A stretch of 64,000 nucleotides of DNA from Actinoplanes sp. N902-109 (GTDB lineage: Bacteria; Actinomycetota; Actinomycetes; Mycobacteriales; Micromonosporaceae). Below, piece by piece: positions 34,801-42,853 of the stretch (position 1 is its first letter; every line of letters starts with the position of its first letter). The position numbers and the translations under genes are program-made. The stretch covers positions 3,225,501 through 3,289,500 of the forward strand of contig NC_021191.1 in assembly GCF_000389965.1 (NCBI RefSeq). The letters run 5' to 3'. Below the pieces are notes generated by a model. The model saw only the letters and a program-made list of their open reading frames with translations. It made no database searches and had not been told where the DNA came from.

Positions 34801-37800
34801 CAGCTCGTTCGGTTTCGGTGGCACCAACGCTCATGTCCTGGTCGGTCCGCCGCCCGGGCCGGCCGGCCGCCCGGTTGCCGTCACCACGGGCCCGCACCTG
34901 GTCGTCGCCTCGGCACGCACCGCCCCGGCACTGCGGCAGCGGCTGGCCGACCTGCGCACCGCGCTGGCCGGACCGCTGGCAACCACCCCGATCGCCGAGG
35001 TAGCCCGGATGGCAGGCGTGGGCCGCAGCCATCTCCCGCATCGTGCCGCTCTGGTCATGCGTTCCCACCAGGACGCGGACCGGCTCGACCCGCAGGCGGC
35101 GGCTGCTCCCGGCCGTCCCGCTGTGCGTCAGGGGGTGGTCCGGCCGCAGACCACGCGCCGGCTGGTGTGGGTCTTCACCGGGCAGGGGTCGCAGTGGGCG
35201 GGGATGGGAACCGAGCTGCTCGCTCATCCGGTTGCCGGGCCGGTGCTGCGCGAGTGCGCCGATTTCCTCCAGCGCGAAGCCGGGATGTCGCTGTACGAGG
35301 AGCTCACCTCGACAGCTGCCGCCCGGCTGGACGACACCGCCGTGGCCCAACCGGCGATCTTCGCGGTCGAGGCGGCCCTCGTGGCGGTGTGGCGCGATCT
35401 CGGGTTGCACCCCGACGCGGTGGTCGGTCACAGCGTCGGCGAGGTCGCCGCCGCGTACGCGATCGGGGCTCTTGACCTGCACACGGCCCTGGCGCTGGTG
35501 ACCCGGCGCGGGCAGGTGATGGCGGCCGCCCGGGGGCGGGGCGCGATGGCCGCCGTCGGGCTGAGCGAACCGGCCGTGCGCGCCTGCATGGACGGTCTCA
35601 CCAGGGTGTTCGTGGCCGCAGTGAACAGCCCGGTGAACACCGTGGTCGCGGGCGACCCCCAGGCCCTGGCGACGGTACGGGACCGGGCCCGTGAGCAGGG
35701 CGCGTGGTGGGCGCCGCTGCAGTCGGAGTACGCCTTCCACAGCCCGGTGATGGCGCCCTTCCGCGCGGACCTGATCCGGGCCCTGGACGGTCTGACGGCG
35801 AATCCCGGCGGTGGGCCGATCACCTCGACCGTCGTCGCGGCCGAGCGGCCCGCCCGCGACCTCGACGCCGGTTACTGGGCGGACAACGTGGTGCTTCCGG
35901 TCCGGTTCGCCGACGCCCTCACCACCGCCGTCCAGGACCGGCATGCGGTGATCCTGGAGATCGGCCCCACCTCGGTGCTGGGCAGTTCCGTCGAGCAGAC
36001 CCTCGCCGGGCATGACCCGGGAGCGACTGTGCTGACCTCGATGCGCCGGGGGCAGGCGCTCGGCGAGACCCTCCTGAACGCCGCGGCCGGGCTCTTCACC
36101 GAGGGGTACGACCTCGACCACAGCCGCCTGCACGGCCCGGGTCCTCGAGCCGGCCTCCCGCGGTACCCGTGGCAGCGTGAGCGGTACTGGGCACCGGACG
36201 CCACCCGCCCCGTCGCGCCGGTGCCGCCGGCCGTCACCGCCGGGACCGACGACGACCCGGTGTACGAGACCCGGTGGGTCGAGCTTCCCGGCACCTCGCC
36301 GTCGGCGGGCGCCGCCGGTGGCACCTGGCTCCTGGTCACCGGGGCAGCCCCCACGCCGGGACTGGCCGAGGCGTTCGAACGGCACGGGGTCGCCACCCGC
36401 GTGCTGGTCCTCGACGACCCGGGTACCACCGGCACCGACGTCCTGCTCGCCCGGGCGCTGAGCGCTGCGGGACCGGCGGCGGGGATCGTGCTCGACCTGC
36501 CGGGCTTCCCCGGCTGGGACGACCCCCTGCGGGCCACCGCGGTGGCCGGTGACCTGCTGCCCGCCGCAGTCCGGGCGGTGGCGGACGCCCAGCAACCGGC
36601 CCTGCGGATCTGGCTGCTGTGCCGGGGCGGCAGCGCGCTGGGCGCCGGCGTCCCCGCCCAGGCGATCGGCTGGGGCCTGGGCCGGGTCGCCGCGCTGGAG
36701 CATCCCGGGCTCTGGGGCGGCATGGCCGACCTCGACCCGCAGGAACCGGCCGGGGACCTGCACCCCCGGGTGGCGCGGCACCTGCTCTCCGGCTCGGCCG
36801 AGGACGAGATCGCGGTGCGCTCCGGCACCGTGCTCGCCCCTCGGTTGCAGCGGGTACGAATCGCGGACCTGACGCCGCGAGAACTGACGATCCGGCCCGA
36901 CGGCACGTATCTCGTGACCGGTGGCCGGGGCAGCCTCGGGCTGCGCCTGGCCCGCTGGCTTGCCGGCCGGGGCGCCCGTCACCTCGTGCTGCTGGGCCGC
37001 ACCCCGGTCGCCGACGACCCCGCCGATCCGGTGGCCCAGGCCGTCGCCCGGCTGCGCCGCGACGGGGTCCGCGTGCACACCCCCGACGCCGATGTCACCG
37101 ACGTGCCCGGCCTGACCACGGCGCTCACCGGCCCGTGGCCGCCCATCCGTGGGGTCTTCCACGCCGCGGGTGTCTTCGATCCGGTGGCGTTGCGCGACGT
37201 CACCCCGGCTGGGCTGGCCGCCGTCGTCGCTCCGAAGCTGTCCGGCGCCCTCGCCCTGCGGCACGTGCTCTCCACCGCGGTGGAGACCGGTCCGATCGAC
37301 GTGATGGTGCTCTTCTCCTCGGCGGCGGCGGTGTGGGGTTCCGCCTTGGCGGGTCCCTACGCCGCGGCCAACCACGCCCTGGACGTGATCGCCCAGGACC
37401 CGGCCGGGCCACCGACGATCTCGATCGACTGGGGCTGGTGGGAGTCGTCCACCATGGGCGCTCACGGCGCGGAGTACTTCGGCAAGATGGGTCTGAGCGC
37501 CCTGTCCGAGGACCGGGCGCTGGACCTGCTGGCGCGGGTCATGCCGACCTCGGCCCGCCAGCTGCTGCTCGCTCCGGTGGACTGGCGCCGGTTCCTCGGC
37601 GTGATGGAGGCCCGCCGCCCCCGCCCGCTGTTCACCCGGCTGCGTGCCGAGGGCTCCGCCGTACGGGGGCTGACCGTGCACGCCGCCCGGATCGCGGCGA
37701 TGCCCAGTCATCTCGCTCGCACCGCCGCCGTGCGGACCGCCGTTCACCAGCACGTCGCCGCGGTCCTCGGCCTGCCCGAGGGGCACCGGCTGGACGCCGA

Positions 37801-38110
37801 CCACGGCTTCTTCGACGCCGGCATGGACTCGCTGATGGCCATGGAACTGAAGAACACGCTGGAACAGGTGTTCGGGCTCGAGCTGCCCGCCACCGCAGCG
37901 CTGGAACATCCGACGGTCACCGGGCTGACCGGCTTCCTGCTGAGCCAGATCGTCGCGCTGCACCCGGCACCGCTGGTACCCGGCCAGAGCCGGTCCGGCG
38001 CACCGGCCGGGCCCGACGGCGAGCTGTCCGAGCAGGAACTCGTCGCCCTCCTCGACCGCGAGCTGAGCGGGCTGGACGAACTCCAGGAAGGGACCGTGGA
38101 ACAGTCATGA
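28817..38110 (+). CDS. Hybrid FAAL-type I PKS: FAAL-ACP-KS-(AT-less)-ACP-KS-AT-KR-ACP
   Basis: The protein has 3097 residues. A fatty-acyl-AMP ligase (about 8-566; YTSGSVAAPKGV, GLAENTLLVSG) loads ACP1 (S612 in GLDSL). KS1 (684-1100, C856 in DTACSSA) is followed by about 320 residues that keep the KS-AT and post-AT linkers but lack any GHSxG acyltransferase motif. A repetitive Pro-rich linker leads to ACP2 (S1506 in GLTSV). KS2 (about 1593-2014, C1762) precedes an intact AT (GQGSQW; S2206 in GHSVG; selectivity motif YAFH, ambiguous). The KR (about 2480-2880; TGGRGSLG, Tyr in GPYAAAN) looks active. ACP3 has S3005. The ATG at 28817 has AAGGG upstream. It activates a fatty acid and extends it. 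Confidence 0.9.
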   Translation: MTDSAALTIVDAIVSRAAAAPDGVAFRYAVRADRAGGIEVTDLTCAGLHRRAAAMALALRECGDRGDRVLLLAAPGLDYVVAFFACMYAGMVPVPAYPPGSNRHLGRISGIVEDSGARLILGEEPPPDVLGEFAGGPAVWMDHRDLGTDRNADDWTRPGLRGTDLAFLQYTSGSVAAPKGVMVRHENLTANCRDIASAFSLGPDSVGASWLPPYHDMGLIGTICAPVLVGMPLTLMTPAAFVRDPALWLDVVTQHRVTHTAGPNFAYRLCADRVSDAALDRLDLSSWTHALNGAEPVAPEALDAFAARFASRGFRPQAFKPCYGLAENTLLVSGVHPADGPHRRQVDATELEDRRLRPARPGERSRTLVSCGAPTAGSDVVVVAPDGQPLPDETVGEVWVRGGSVAAGYYNKPDVTAETFAAQVPGDERHWLRTGDLGVLSGGELYLCGRVKDLIIVNGRNIAPQDVETVAAASHLVLAGARCAAFQVERNGIEGVVVVQAVPARPADESVCAAVRGAVRRAVGKEFTIPVHEVVLVAQRALPTTSSGKIQRLACRAAYLAGELTPVTPRRSGRRPAQADEVRDVLRRLLSEHVGLRDPDLGQPMDSYGLDSLRATAMAGQLSEQLGISVPASFAWDHPTLDALAVALAAETGADAPAAPSPAAGVAGTPRMAPALPRGTGSGEPVVVAGVGCRFPSANGPREFWELLLDGSCAVGEVPGERWSHAAFHDPDPAAPGRTHTRQAAFLSGHDDFDATLFGLHPREAAAIDPQQRLLLETTWHALEDAGIAPDSLRGSATGVYIAVSGSDFERDRLTASSIEDIDAHTATGSATALTANRLSYLLGLTGPSLVVDTACSSALVALDLATTALRKGQITHAVVGAANLMLTPHTTVALSKAGMLSPTGRCHTFDASADGYVRGEGVGVVILTREQVPGVRPRALVRGTAVNQDGRSSGLTAPSGAAQRAVISAALADAGIEPHVVGYVEAHGTGTPLGDPIEVNALHAAYADARRTAPLTVASVKTNIGHLEAAAGMAGLIKTILSLEYAVIPAHLGFDNPSPAIDWAALNLRVPTTTTVWPGDERVAGVSSFGFGGTNAHAILSSADALPYEVEQSEPAGADDPLMIKLSAADPETVAGWARTVADHLAGRAGAGLTPIAWVMNKARADLPFRTVLPVRSRDSADGVDELIHALRHVRADDPAVRFAGTVAPSLALVLTDPVPASGDPVQRFDALLSRCRSWLTAGLRPAEIVVAANVPGPALAVAAVLAAVFPEDTGRALAGSWGAGRCGTPAAPRSPESRLLLTGWPDAVLDDEGWWAGLKPAAQQGGHLTRPVAELILGRAGVLFLVGDPTQADLLRERAEQTATRKTVVDDRGPVTRVAAALWQAGLTLDWGHFTPRPATPAGRLPGYPFRHPHRAPQPAAAVGAVPAPSPVPGLVPSPVPGVVPSPAPGLVPSPAAGPAAADRRRSLDELLSYLQQRVAQQVRHPRPAEIDLDSGMFDLGLTSVMASELRARIQDELGVALSGTAVFEHPTIRAMATHLAAQPATAQPATTQPATAASPAAMPPATATPPAVSPIGANPSGVTGDAADNRIAVIGLGCRFPGGADSPESFWDMLTEAGHAAGPVPSDRWPAGWDTGLTEPIARAVRHGGFLRTAVDGFDAAAFSISPREALYLDPQQRLLLEVVWEALEDAGVPLDRVRRSRTGVFVGLNTADYLHLLIRDGAPADPYVTTGNTASVAAGRLSFFLGAQGPSLAVDTACSSSLVATHLAMRSLRSGECDLAIVAGVNLMLDPATSVGMARLGALAADGRCKTFADTADGYGRGEGCGALVLARMPDAVDAGDRVWAGLLGSATNQDGSGAGLTVPNGQAQEAVIRAALADAGVAADAVSYLEAHGTGTPLGDPIELEAAARAFGRHRAPQAPALVVGSAKANVGHLEAAAGVCGLVKLALMMRHRHIPPHPWAGPPNTVPVWAELGIRVADPQSPAPGIAGISSFGFGGTNAHVLVGPPPGPAGRPVAVTTGPHLVVASARTAPALRQRLADLRTALAGPLATTPIAEVARMAGVGRSHLPHRAALVMRSHQDADRLDPQAAAAPGRPAVRQGVVRPQTTRRLVWVFTGQGSQWAGMGTELLAHPVAGPVLRECADFLQREAGMSLYEELTSTAAARLDDTAVAQPAIFAVEAALVAVWRDLGLHPDAVVGHSVGEVAAAYAIGALDLHTALALVTRRGQVMAAARGRGAMAAVGLSEPAVRACMDGLTRVFVAAVNSPVNTVVAGDPQALATVRDRAREQGAWWAPLQSEYAFHSPVMAPFRADLIRALDGLTANPGGGPITSTVVAAERPARDLDAGYWADNVVLPVRFADALTTAVQDRHAVILEIGPTSVLGSSVEQTLAGHDPGATVLTSMRRGQALGETLLNAAAGLFTEGYDLDHSRLHGPGPRAGLPRYPWQRERYWAPDATRPVAPVPPAVTAGTDDDPVYETRWVELPGTSPSAGAAGGTWLLVTGAAPTPGLAEAFERHGVATRVLVLDDPGTTGTDVLLARALSAAGPAAGIVLDLPGFPGWDDPLRATAVAGDLLPAAVRAVADAQQPALRIWLLCRGGSALGAGVPAQAIGWGLGRVAALEHPGLWGGMADLDPQEPAGDLHPRVARHLLSGSAEDEIAVRSGTVLAPRLQRVRIADLTPRELTIRPDGTYLVTGGRGSLGLRLARWLAGRGARHLVLLGRTPVADDPADPVAQAVARLRRDGVRVHTPDADVTDVPGLTTALTGPWPPIRGVFHAAGVFDPVALRDVTPAGLAAVVAPKLSGALALRHVLSTAVETGPIDVMVLFSSAAAVWGSALAGPYAAANHALDVIAQDPAGPPTISIDWGWWESSTMGAHGAEYFGKMGLSALSEDRALDLLARVMPTSARQLLLAPVDWRRFLGVMEARRPRPLFTRLRAEGSAVRGLTVHAARIAAMPSHLARTAAVRTAVHQHVAAVLGLPEGHRLDADHGFFDAGMDSLMAMELKNTLEQVFGLELPATAALEHPTVTGLTGFLLSQIVALHPAPLVPGQSRSGAPAGPDGELSEQELVALLDRELSGLDELQEGTVEQS
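33107..33190 (+). repeat. 24-base tandem repeat encoding a Pro-rich interdomain linker
   Basis: Three near-identical 24-base units (33107-33130, 33131-33154, 33155-33178) and the start of a fourth encode PSPVPGLV, PSPVPGVV and PSPAPGLV. They join the AT-less region after KS1 to ACP2. A second, looser Pro/Ala/Thr repeat (QPAT units) lies after ACP2 around 33450-33500. Such flexible linkers can vary in copy number by replication slippage. Confidence 0.85.
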
Positions 38111-41100
38111 CGCACTCCATCGAACGCACCCTGCCCGGCACCGACCAGCGCAGCACCGCGGCGCCGAGCGAGGCGTCCGCGCCGGGCGGGCGGACCACGG
38201 CCGTCCTGAACCGGGCCCTGGCCGAGATCCGCGCGACCAAGGCCGCCCTCGCCCGCTACCAGGCCCCGGTGGCCGTGGCCGGCGTGGGCTGCCGGTTCCC
38301 GTCGGCGAGCGGGCCCGACGAGTTCTGGGACCTGCTCATCGGTGGCAGGTGTGCGGTGAGCGAGGTCCCGGAGGACCGCTGGGGGCAGGCCGGGCACTAC
38401 GACCCGGATCCGGCGACCCCCGGGCGTACGTACACCCGGCACGGTGCGTTCCTGCGCCACCACACGCGCTTCGACCCGGGTCTGTTCGGCATCCATCCGC
38501 GGGAAGCGTCGACCATCGATCCGCAGCAGCGGCTGCTGCTCGAGACGACGTGGCTCGCCCTGGAGGATGCGGGCATCGCGCCCGACAGCCTGCGTGGCAC
38601 GGCGACGGGGGTCTACATCGCCGCGAGCGGCAGCGACCACGAGCGCGCGCGACTCGCCACCTCGGCCATCGACGACATCGACGCGCACACGGCCACCGGC
38701 AACGCGACCGCGCTGACCGCGAACCGCATCTCCTACCTGCTCGGTCTGACCGGCCCGAGCCTGGTCGTCGACACCGCCTGTTCCAGCGCCCTGGTCGCTC
38801 TGCACCTGGCGACCAACGCCCTGCGCGCCGGCCAGATCACCCACGCGATCGTGGGCGCAGCCAACCTGATCCTGACCCCGCACACCACCGTCGCGCTGTC
38901 GAAGGCGCGGATGCTGTCGCCGACCGGCCGCTGTCACACCTTCGATGCGTCCGCCGACGGATACGTGCGCGGCGAAGGCGTCGGCATCCTGGTGCTCACC
39001 CGTACGGACCCGGCGTCCCCGGGGCCGGGGCCGCGCCGGGCAGACGCGCACAGCAGACCTCGCGCCCTCATCCGGGGCACGGCCGTCAACCAGGACGGGC
39101 GCAGTTCCGGGCTGACCGTCCCGAACGGGGCCGCCCAGCAGGCCGTCATCCGATCCGCGCTGGCGGACGCGGGGATCGAGCCGCACGCCGTGGGTTACGT
39201 CGAAGCCCACGGCACCGGAACGCCGCTCGGTGACCCGATCGAGCTGAACGCCCTGCATGCCGCCTATCACCACGCCCGGCGCACCGAGCCGCTGGCCGTC
39301 GCCTCGGTGAAGACGAACATCGGCCATCTGGAGGCCGCGGCGGGGATGGCCGGGCTGATCAAGACCATCCTCAGCCTGCAGCACGGGGTCATCCCCGCCC
39401 ATCTGGGGCTCGACCGGCCCAGCCCGAGCATCGGGTGGGCCGCCCTCGACCTGCGGGTGCCGACCAGCGCCATGGCATGGACCGGGCCCGAGCGCGTCGC
39501 GGGTGTCTCGTCCTTCGGCTTCGGCGGCACCAACGCCCACGCCATCCTGAGTACGGCACCCGGTCCCGGACAGTCCGGGCCGCCCCCGGTCGGGTCCCGG
39601 CCGGGCGAACCCGCGGACACCGGCGTGACCCGGGTCAAGCTGTCGGCGGTCGACGCCGACGCCCTGGTGTGGTGGGCCGCTGACCTCGCCACCGCCCTGA
39701 CGGACGCGGCCGATCCCGCCCTGGCCGACGTCGCCTGGGTGATGAACACCGCTCGTGCCGACCTGCCGTGCCGGGTGGTCCTTGCCGTGCGGTCCGTGCC
39801 CGATCTGATCGAGCGGCTCCGCGACGGGGATGCGCTGCGCGCCGCGGCACACCTGACGAGCCCGACGAACCGCCCGGCGATCCGGTTGCACGTCGCTGCG
39901 ACCGGTGCGCCGGCGGGCCTCGTGGACCTGCTGGACCGGGCGCAGCGGTGGCTGGACCTGGGTCTGGAACCCGTGCGGATCACCGGCGAGGGGATCGGGG
40001 TCGCCGCCGCGGCGGTGCTGGCCGGTCTGGCCGACCGTCCCGGCGGCGCGGACGACGACGCCCAGCAGGACGCTGCCGGCCGGATCCTGGCCCGGCTGGC
40101 GCCGGCGGACCGGGCCGAGCTGGCGGACGCGCGACCGTCCCCGGCGGGGGAGCTGCGTCTCGATCTCACCGGCAGCACCGCCGACGCCGCGGCGCGGGCC
40201 TGGCTCGCGGGACATCGCATCTTGTGGCCCGCGGTCACCGCGACCCCGGCGACGACGGCGCTGCGGCTGCCGGGGTACCCGTTGTCGCGTACGGGCCGGG
40301 AGCTGGCCGATCCGCCCGCCCGCGCCGGGGAGGCCGCGGTGGCACGCCCGGCCGGACCGAGGCCCGCGGACCCGGCCGGCATCGATGCGGCCGTCGTCGA
40401 TCTCAGCGGGGGCGGTGCCGTGGCGAGATGCGTGATCGATCCCGACGTTCTGCTGCTCCTGCCCGAGCACGTCGTCCTGGACCGGCGGGTCGTACCGGGG
40501 GTGGTGCTGATCGAGCTGCTGCTGCGCGCGGCCGGCGAGGCCTTCCGGCGGGCCGGTGCGGCCGCCGCCCCGGCCGTGACCGACATCGTCATCCACCGCC
40601 CGCTGGTGGCCGACCCCGGCCGCCCGATCGAGGTGCAGGCCGAGGTCAGCCCGCCGGTCGACGGCCGCTCGACGGCCCGGATCCTGGCGCGTACCGGTGA
40701 CCGGTGGCACCTGCACCTGGAGGCGGCCTGCCTGCCCCGCACGGCGCTTCAGCACCCCGCCGCCCCGGCGGGGACCGGCACCGAGCCGGGCGTGTCGCGC
40801 ACCGGTGCCCAGGTCTACGCCGAACTGTGGCACCCGTCGTTCCACCTCGGCGAGAGCTTCCGGCTGGTCGAGCGGGTCACCACAGCGGGACGGCAGGGCC
40901 ACGCCGTGCTCGTCGCGCCCCCGGACGGCTGCGCCGGACTGCGCACCGGCATCCGTCCGGAGCTGCTCGTGCTCGACGCCGCTGTGCAGCTCGTGGGCAT
41001 GGTCGCCGGGACCTCGGGAGTCGCCTGGCAGGACCGGCCGGTGCACCTCGGCACCGGTTACCGGTCGCTGGAGCTCTACACCGACGACGTGGCCGGCCCG

Positions 41101-42825
41101 GTGCACGCCGAGGTCCTGGTCACCGAGGACACCGCGACCCAGGTCACCGGGGACGTCATGCTGCGCGGGCCGGATGGTGAGCCGCTTGCCCGGCTGGGCG
41201 CGGTGACGTTCCGGCCGGTCAGCGCCGCCCTGCTCGACCGGGTCCGGCGCAGCGGCCGCGGCGAGTCGGGGCTGCCCGGGGCGGACCGCGACACCCTGGG
41301 CCGCCTTGCCCCCGCCGAGCGGCCCGCCGCTCTGCTCGCCGGTCTGCGGGCCCGGCTCGCGGCCCTGCTCGGCGTGGACCCCGGCGCGGTGGACCCGGAC
41401 CTCCCGCTGATCGACCTGGCCGACAGCCTGCTGGTGGTCGAGCTGCGAACGCACGTACAGGATGCCCTGGAGATCGACGTCTCGATGGAGACGGTCATCG
41501 ACGCGGGCACCTTGCGGACGTTGACCGGCGCCCTGCTGGCGGCCGCCCGGCTCGACAGCAGCACCACCACGCCCGGACAGCGGCAGCGTCCGGCACCCGC
41601 ACCGGGCCGGCCCGGGCGCCGTACCTCCTTCGGGACCCGGATCCGGCTGATGGACGTGCCCGAGATGGACGAGCTGGCCGGCGCGGGCCTGGGCTTCCTG
41701 CCTGCCGCCCCCGCCCCCGCCCCCGCCGGGCCGGGCCCCGGCGCGGTGCTGCTCACCGGGGCCAGCGGTTTCGTCGGCGCCTTCCTGCTGGACACCCTGC
41801 TGCGGCACACCGACCGGACCGTGGTCTGCCTGGTCCGGGCGGAGAACGAGGAACATGCCCGGCGGCGGTTGCTGGCCAACCTGGCCGACCACCGGCTGCC
41901 CGCTCCGGCCGACCCGCACCGGGTGCAGGTCGTCGTCGGGGCGCTGGACGAGCCGTACTTCGGCCTGACGGCGAGCGGGTTCCAGGACCTGCACGACCGG
42001 GTGGGCGAGATCTTCCACAACGGGGCGATGGTCAAGTGGACCTATCCCTACAAAGGGCTGGCGCCCGCCAACGTCGACGGCACCGCCGAGGTGATCCGGC
42101 TGGCAACTCTCGATGACGTCAGGCCGGTCCACCTGACCTCGACGGTGGGGGTCTTCTCCTCCGGCTCCGACGACCGGGCCTCGATCGACGAGACGACGGA
42201 CCTGCTGACCAGCGGTCCCCTCGCGGTCGGCTACGCACAGACCAAGTGGGTGGCCGAACGGATGCTGCGCCGGGCCGGTGCGGCGGGGCTGCCCTTCACG
42301 GTGCACCGGATCAACTCGGGTGCGGCCCGCGGCACCGGGGCCTTCAACCGTCTCGACCACCTGTCGATGATCCTCAAGGGCTGCATCGAGTCCGGAACGG
42401 CCCCGACCGAGGTGGCCATGCCGCTGCAGCCGGCACCCGTCGACCACATCGCCGAGGTCATGGTCCGCCTCGCCCTCGACCCGGCCCACCGGGGAAGCAC
42501 CTTCCACCACGTCAACCCCCAGCCACTGAGCTGGACCGAGCTGTTCGACCACGTGGCGGACTTCGGCTTCCCGACCCGCAGGCTCGGCTTCGAGCAGTGG
42601 CGTACGTCCATCACCGACCGGGCATCGGGAACGATGGCCCTGCTCGGCCTGGCCCCGTTCCTCGAGGACACCGTGGACTACGTCCGGCTGGCCGAGTTCA
42701 CCTGCGAGCGCACCACGACCGTCGCGCGGGCCGCGGGTCTGCGGGCCTGCCCACCGCTGGACCGTGACCTGATCCACACCACCCTGCGCGCCTTCGTCGA
42801 GCGCGGCTTCGTGCCCAAGCCCTGA
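38107..42825 (+). CDS. Type I PKS module with reductive release: KS-(AT-less)-DH-ACP-thioester reductase
   Basis: The protein has 1572 residues. A short N-terminal segment (about 1-55) could dock to the preceding PKS. The KS (about 56-480) has C225 in DTACSSA and both histidine motifs. Residues about 490-750 resemble linker sequence and lack an AT active site, as after KS1 of the upstream protein. The DH (about 775-1040) keeps H788 in EHVVLDRRVVPG, with Asp where the motif Gly is usual, and D957 in LDAAVQ. The ACP has S1107 in DLADSLLV. The reductase (about 1210-1570) has TGASGFVG and Y1376/K1380 in GYAQTKW, which predicts NAD(P)H release as an aldehyde or alcohol. The ATG overlaps the upstream stop. 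Confidence 0.9.
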   Translation: MTHSIERTLPGTDQRSTAAPSEASAPGGRTTAVLNRALAEIRATKAALARYQAPVAVAGVGCRFPSASGPDEFWDLLIGGRCAVSEVPEDRWGQAGHYDPDPATPGRTYTRHGAFLRHHTRFDPGLFGIHPREASTIDPQQRLLLETTWLALEDAGIAPDSLRGTATGVYIAASGSDHERARLATSAIDDIDAHTATGNATALTANRISYLLGLTGPSLVVDTACSSALVALHLATNALRAGQITHAIVGAANLILTPHTTVALSKARMLSPTGRCHTFDASADGYVRGEGVGILVLTRTDPASPGPGPRRADAHSRPRALIRGTAVNQDGRSSGLTVPNGAAQQAVIRSALADAGIEPHAVGYVEAHGTGTPLGDPIELNALHAAYHHARRTEPLAVASVKTNIGHLEAAAGMAGLIKTILSLQHGVIPAHLGLDRPSPSIGWAALDLRVPTSAMAWTGPERVAGVSSFGFGGTNAHAILSTAPGPGQSGPPPVGSRPGEPADTGVTRVKLSAVDADALVWWAADLATALTDAADPALADVAWVMNTARADLPCRVVLAVRSVPDLIERLRDGDALRAAAHLTSPTNRPAIRLHVAATGAPAGLVDLLDRAQRWLDLGLEPVRITGEGIGVAAAAVLAGLADRPGGADDDAQQDAAGRILARLAPADRAELADARPSPAGELRLDLTGSTADAAARAWLAGHRILWPAVTATPATTALRLPGYPLSRTGRELADPPARAGEAAVARPAGPRPADPAGIDAAVVDLSGGGAVARCVIDPDVLLLLPEHVVLDRRVVPGVVLIELLLRAAGEAFRRAGAAAAPAVTDIVIHRPLVADPGRPIEVQAEVSPPVDGRSTARILARTGDRWHLHLEAACLPRTALQHPAAPAGTGTEPGVSRTGAQVYAELWHPSFHLGESFRLVERVTTAGRQGHAVLVAPPDGCAGLRTGIRPELLVLDAAVQLVGMVAGTSGVAWQDRPVHLGTGYRSLELYTDDVAGPVHAEVLVTEDTATQVTGDVMLRGPDGEPLARLGAVTFRPVSAALLDRVRRSGRGESGLPGADRDTLGRLAPAERPAALLAGLRARLAALLGVDPGAVDPDLPLIDLADSLLVVELRTHVQDALEIDVSMETVIDAGTLRTLTGALLAAARLDSSTTTPGQRQRPAPAPGRPGRRTSFGTRIRLMDVPEMDELAGAGLGFLPAAPAPAPAGPGPGAVLLTGASGFVGAFLLDTLLRHTDRTVVCLVRAENEEHARRRLLANLADHRLPAPADPHRVQVVVGALDEPYFGLTASGFQDLHDRVGEIFHNGAMVKWTYPYKGLAPANVDGTAEVIRLATLDDVRPVHLTSTVGVFSSGSDDRASIDETTDLLTSGPLAVGYAQTKWVAERMLRRAGAAGLPFTVHRINSGAARGTGAFNRLDHLSMILKGCIESGTAPTEVAMPLQPAPVDHIAEVMVRLALDPAHRGSTFHHVNPQPLSWTELFDHVADFGFPTRRLGFEQWRTSITDRASGTMALLGLAPFLEDTVDYVRLAEFTCERTTTVARAAGLRACPPLDRDLIHTTLRAFVERGFVPKP

Positions 42826-42853
42826 TCTGCTCCGCGAACGTGAGAGGACGACC

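Noticed and set aside
32711..37963. Very long open frame antisense to the first PKS gene (about 1750 codons)
   Set aside because: It mirrors codon positions of the PKS, is dominated by Arg/Gly/Ala/Val repeats of shadow type, and has no domain signature; high GC leaves antisense frames open.
36619..38106. Upstream in-frame extension of the second PKS gene
   Set aside because: It overlaps the KR and ACP3 coding region of the first PKS in another frame and has shadow composition; the ATG at 38107 overlaps the upstream stop as expected.
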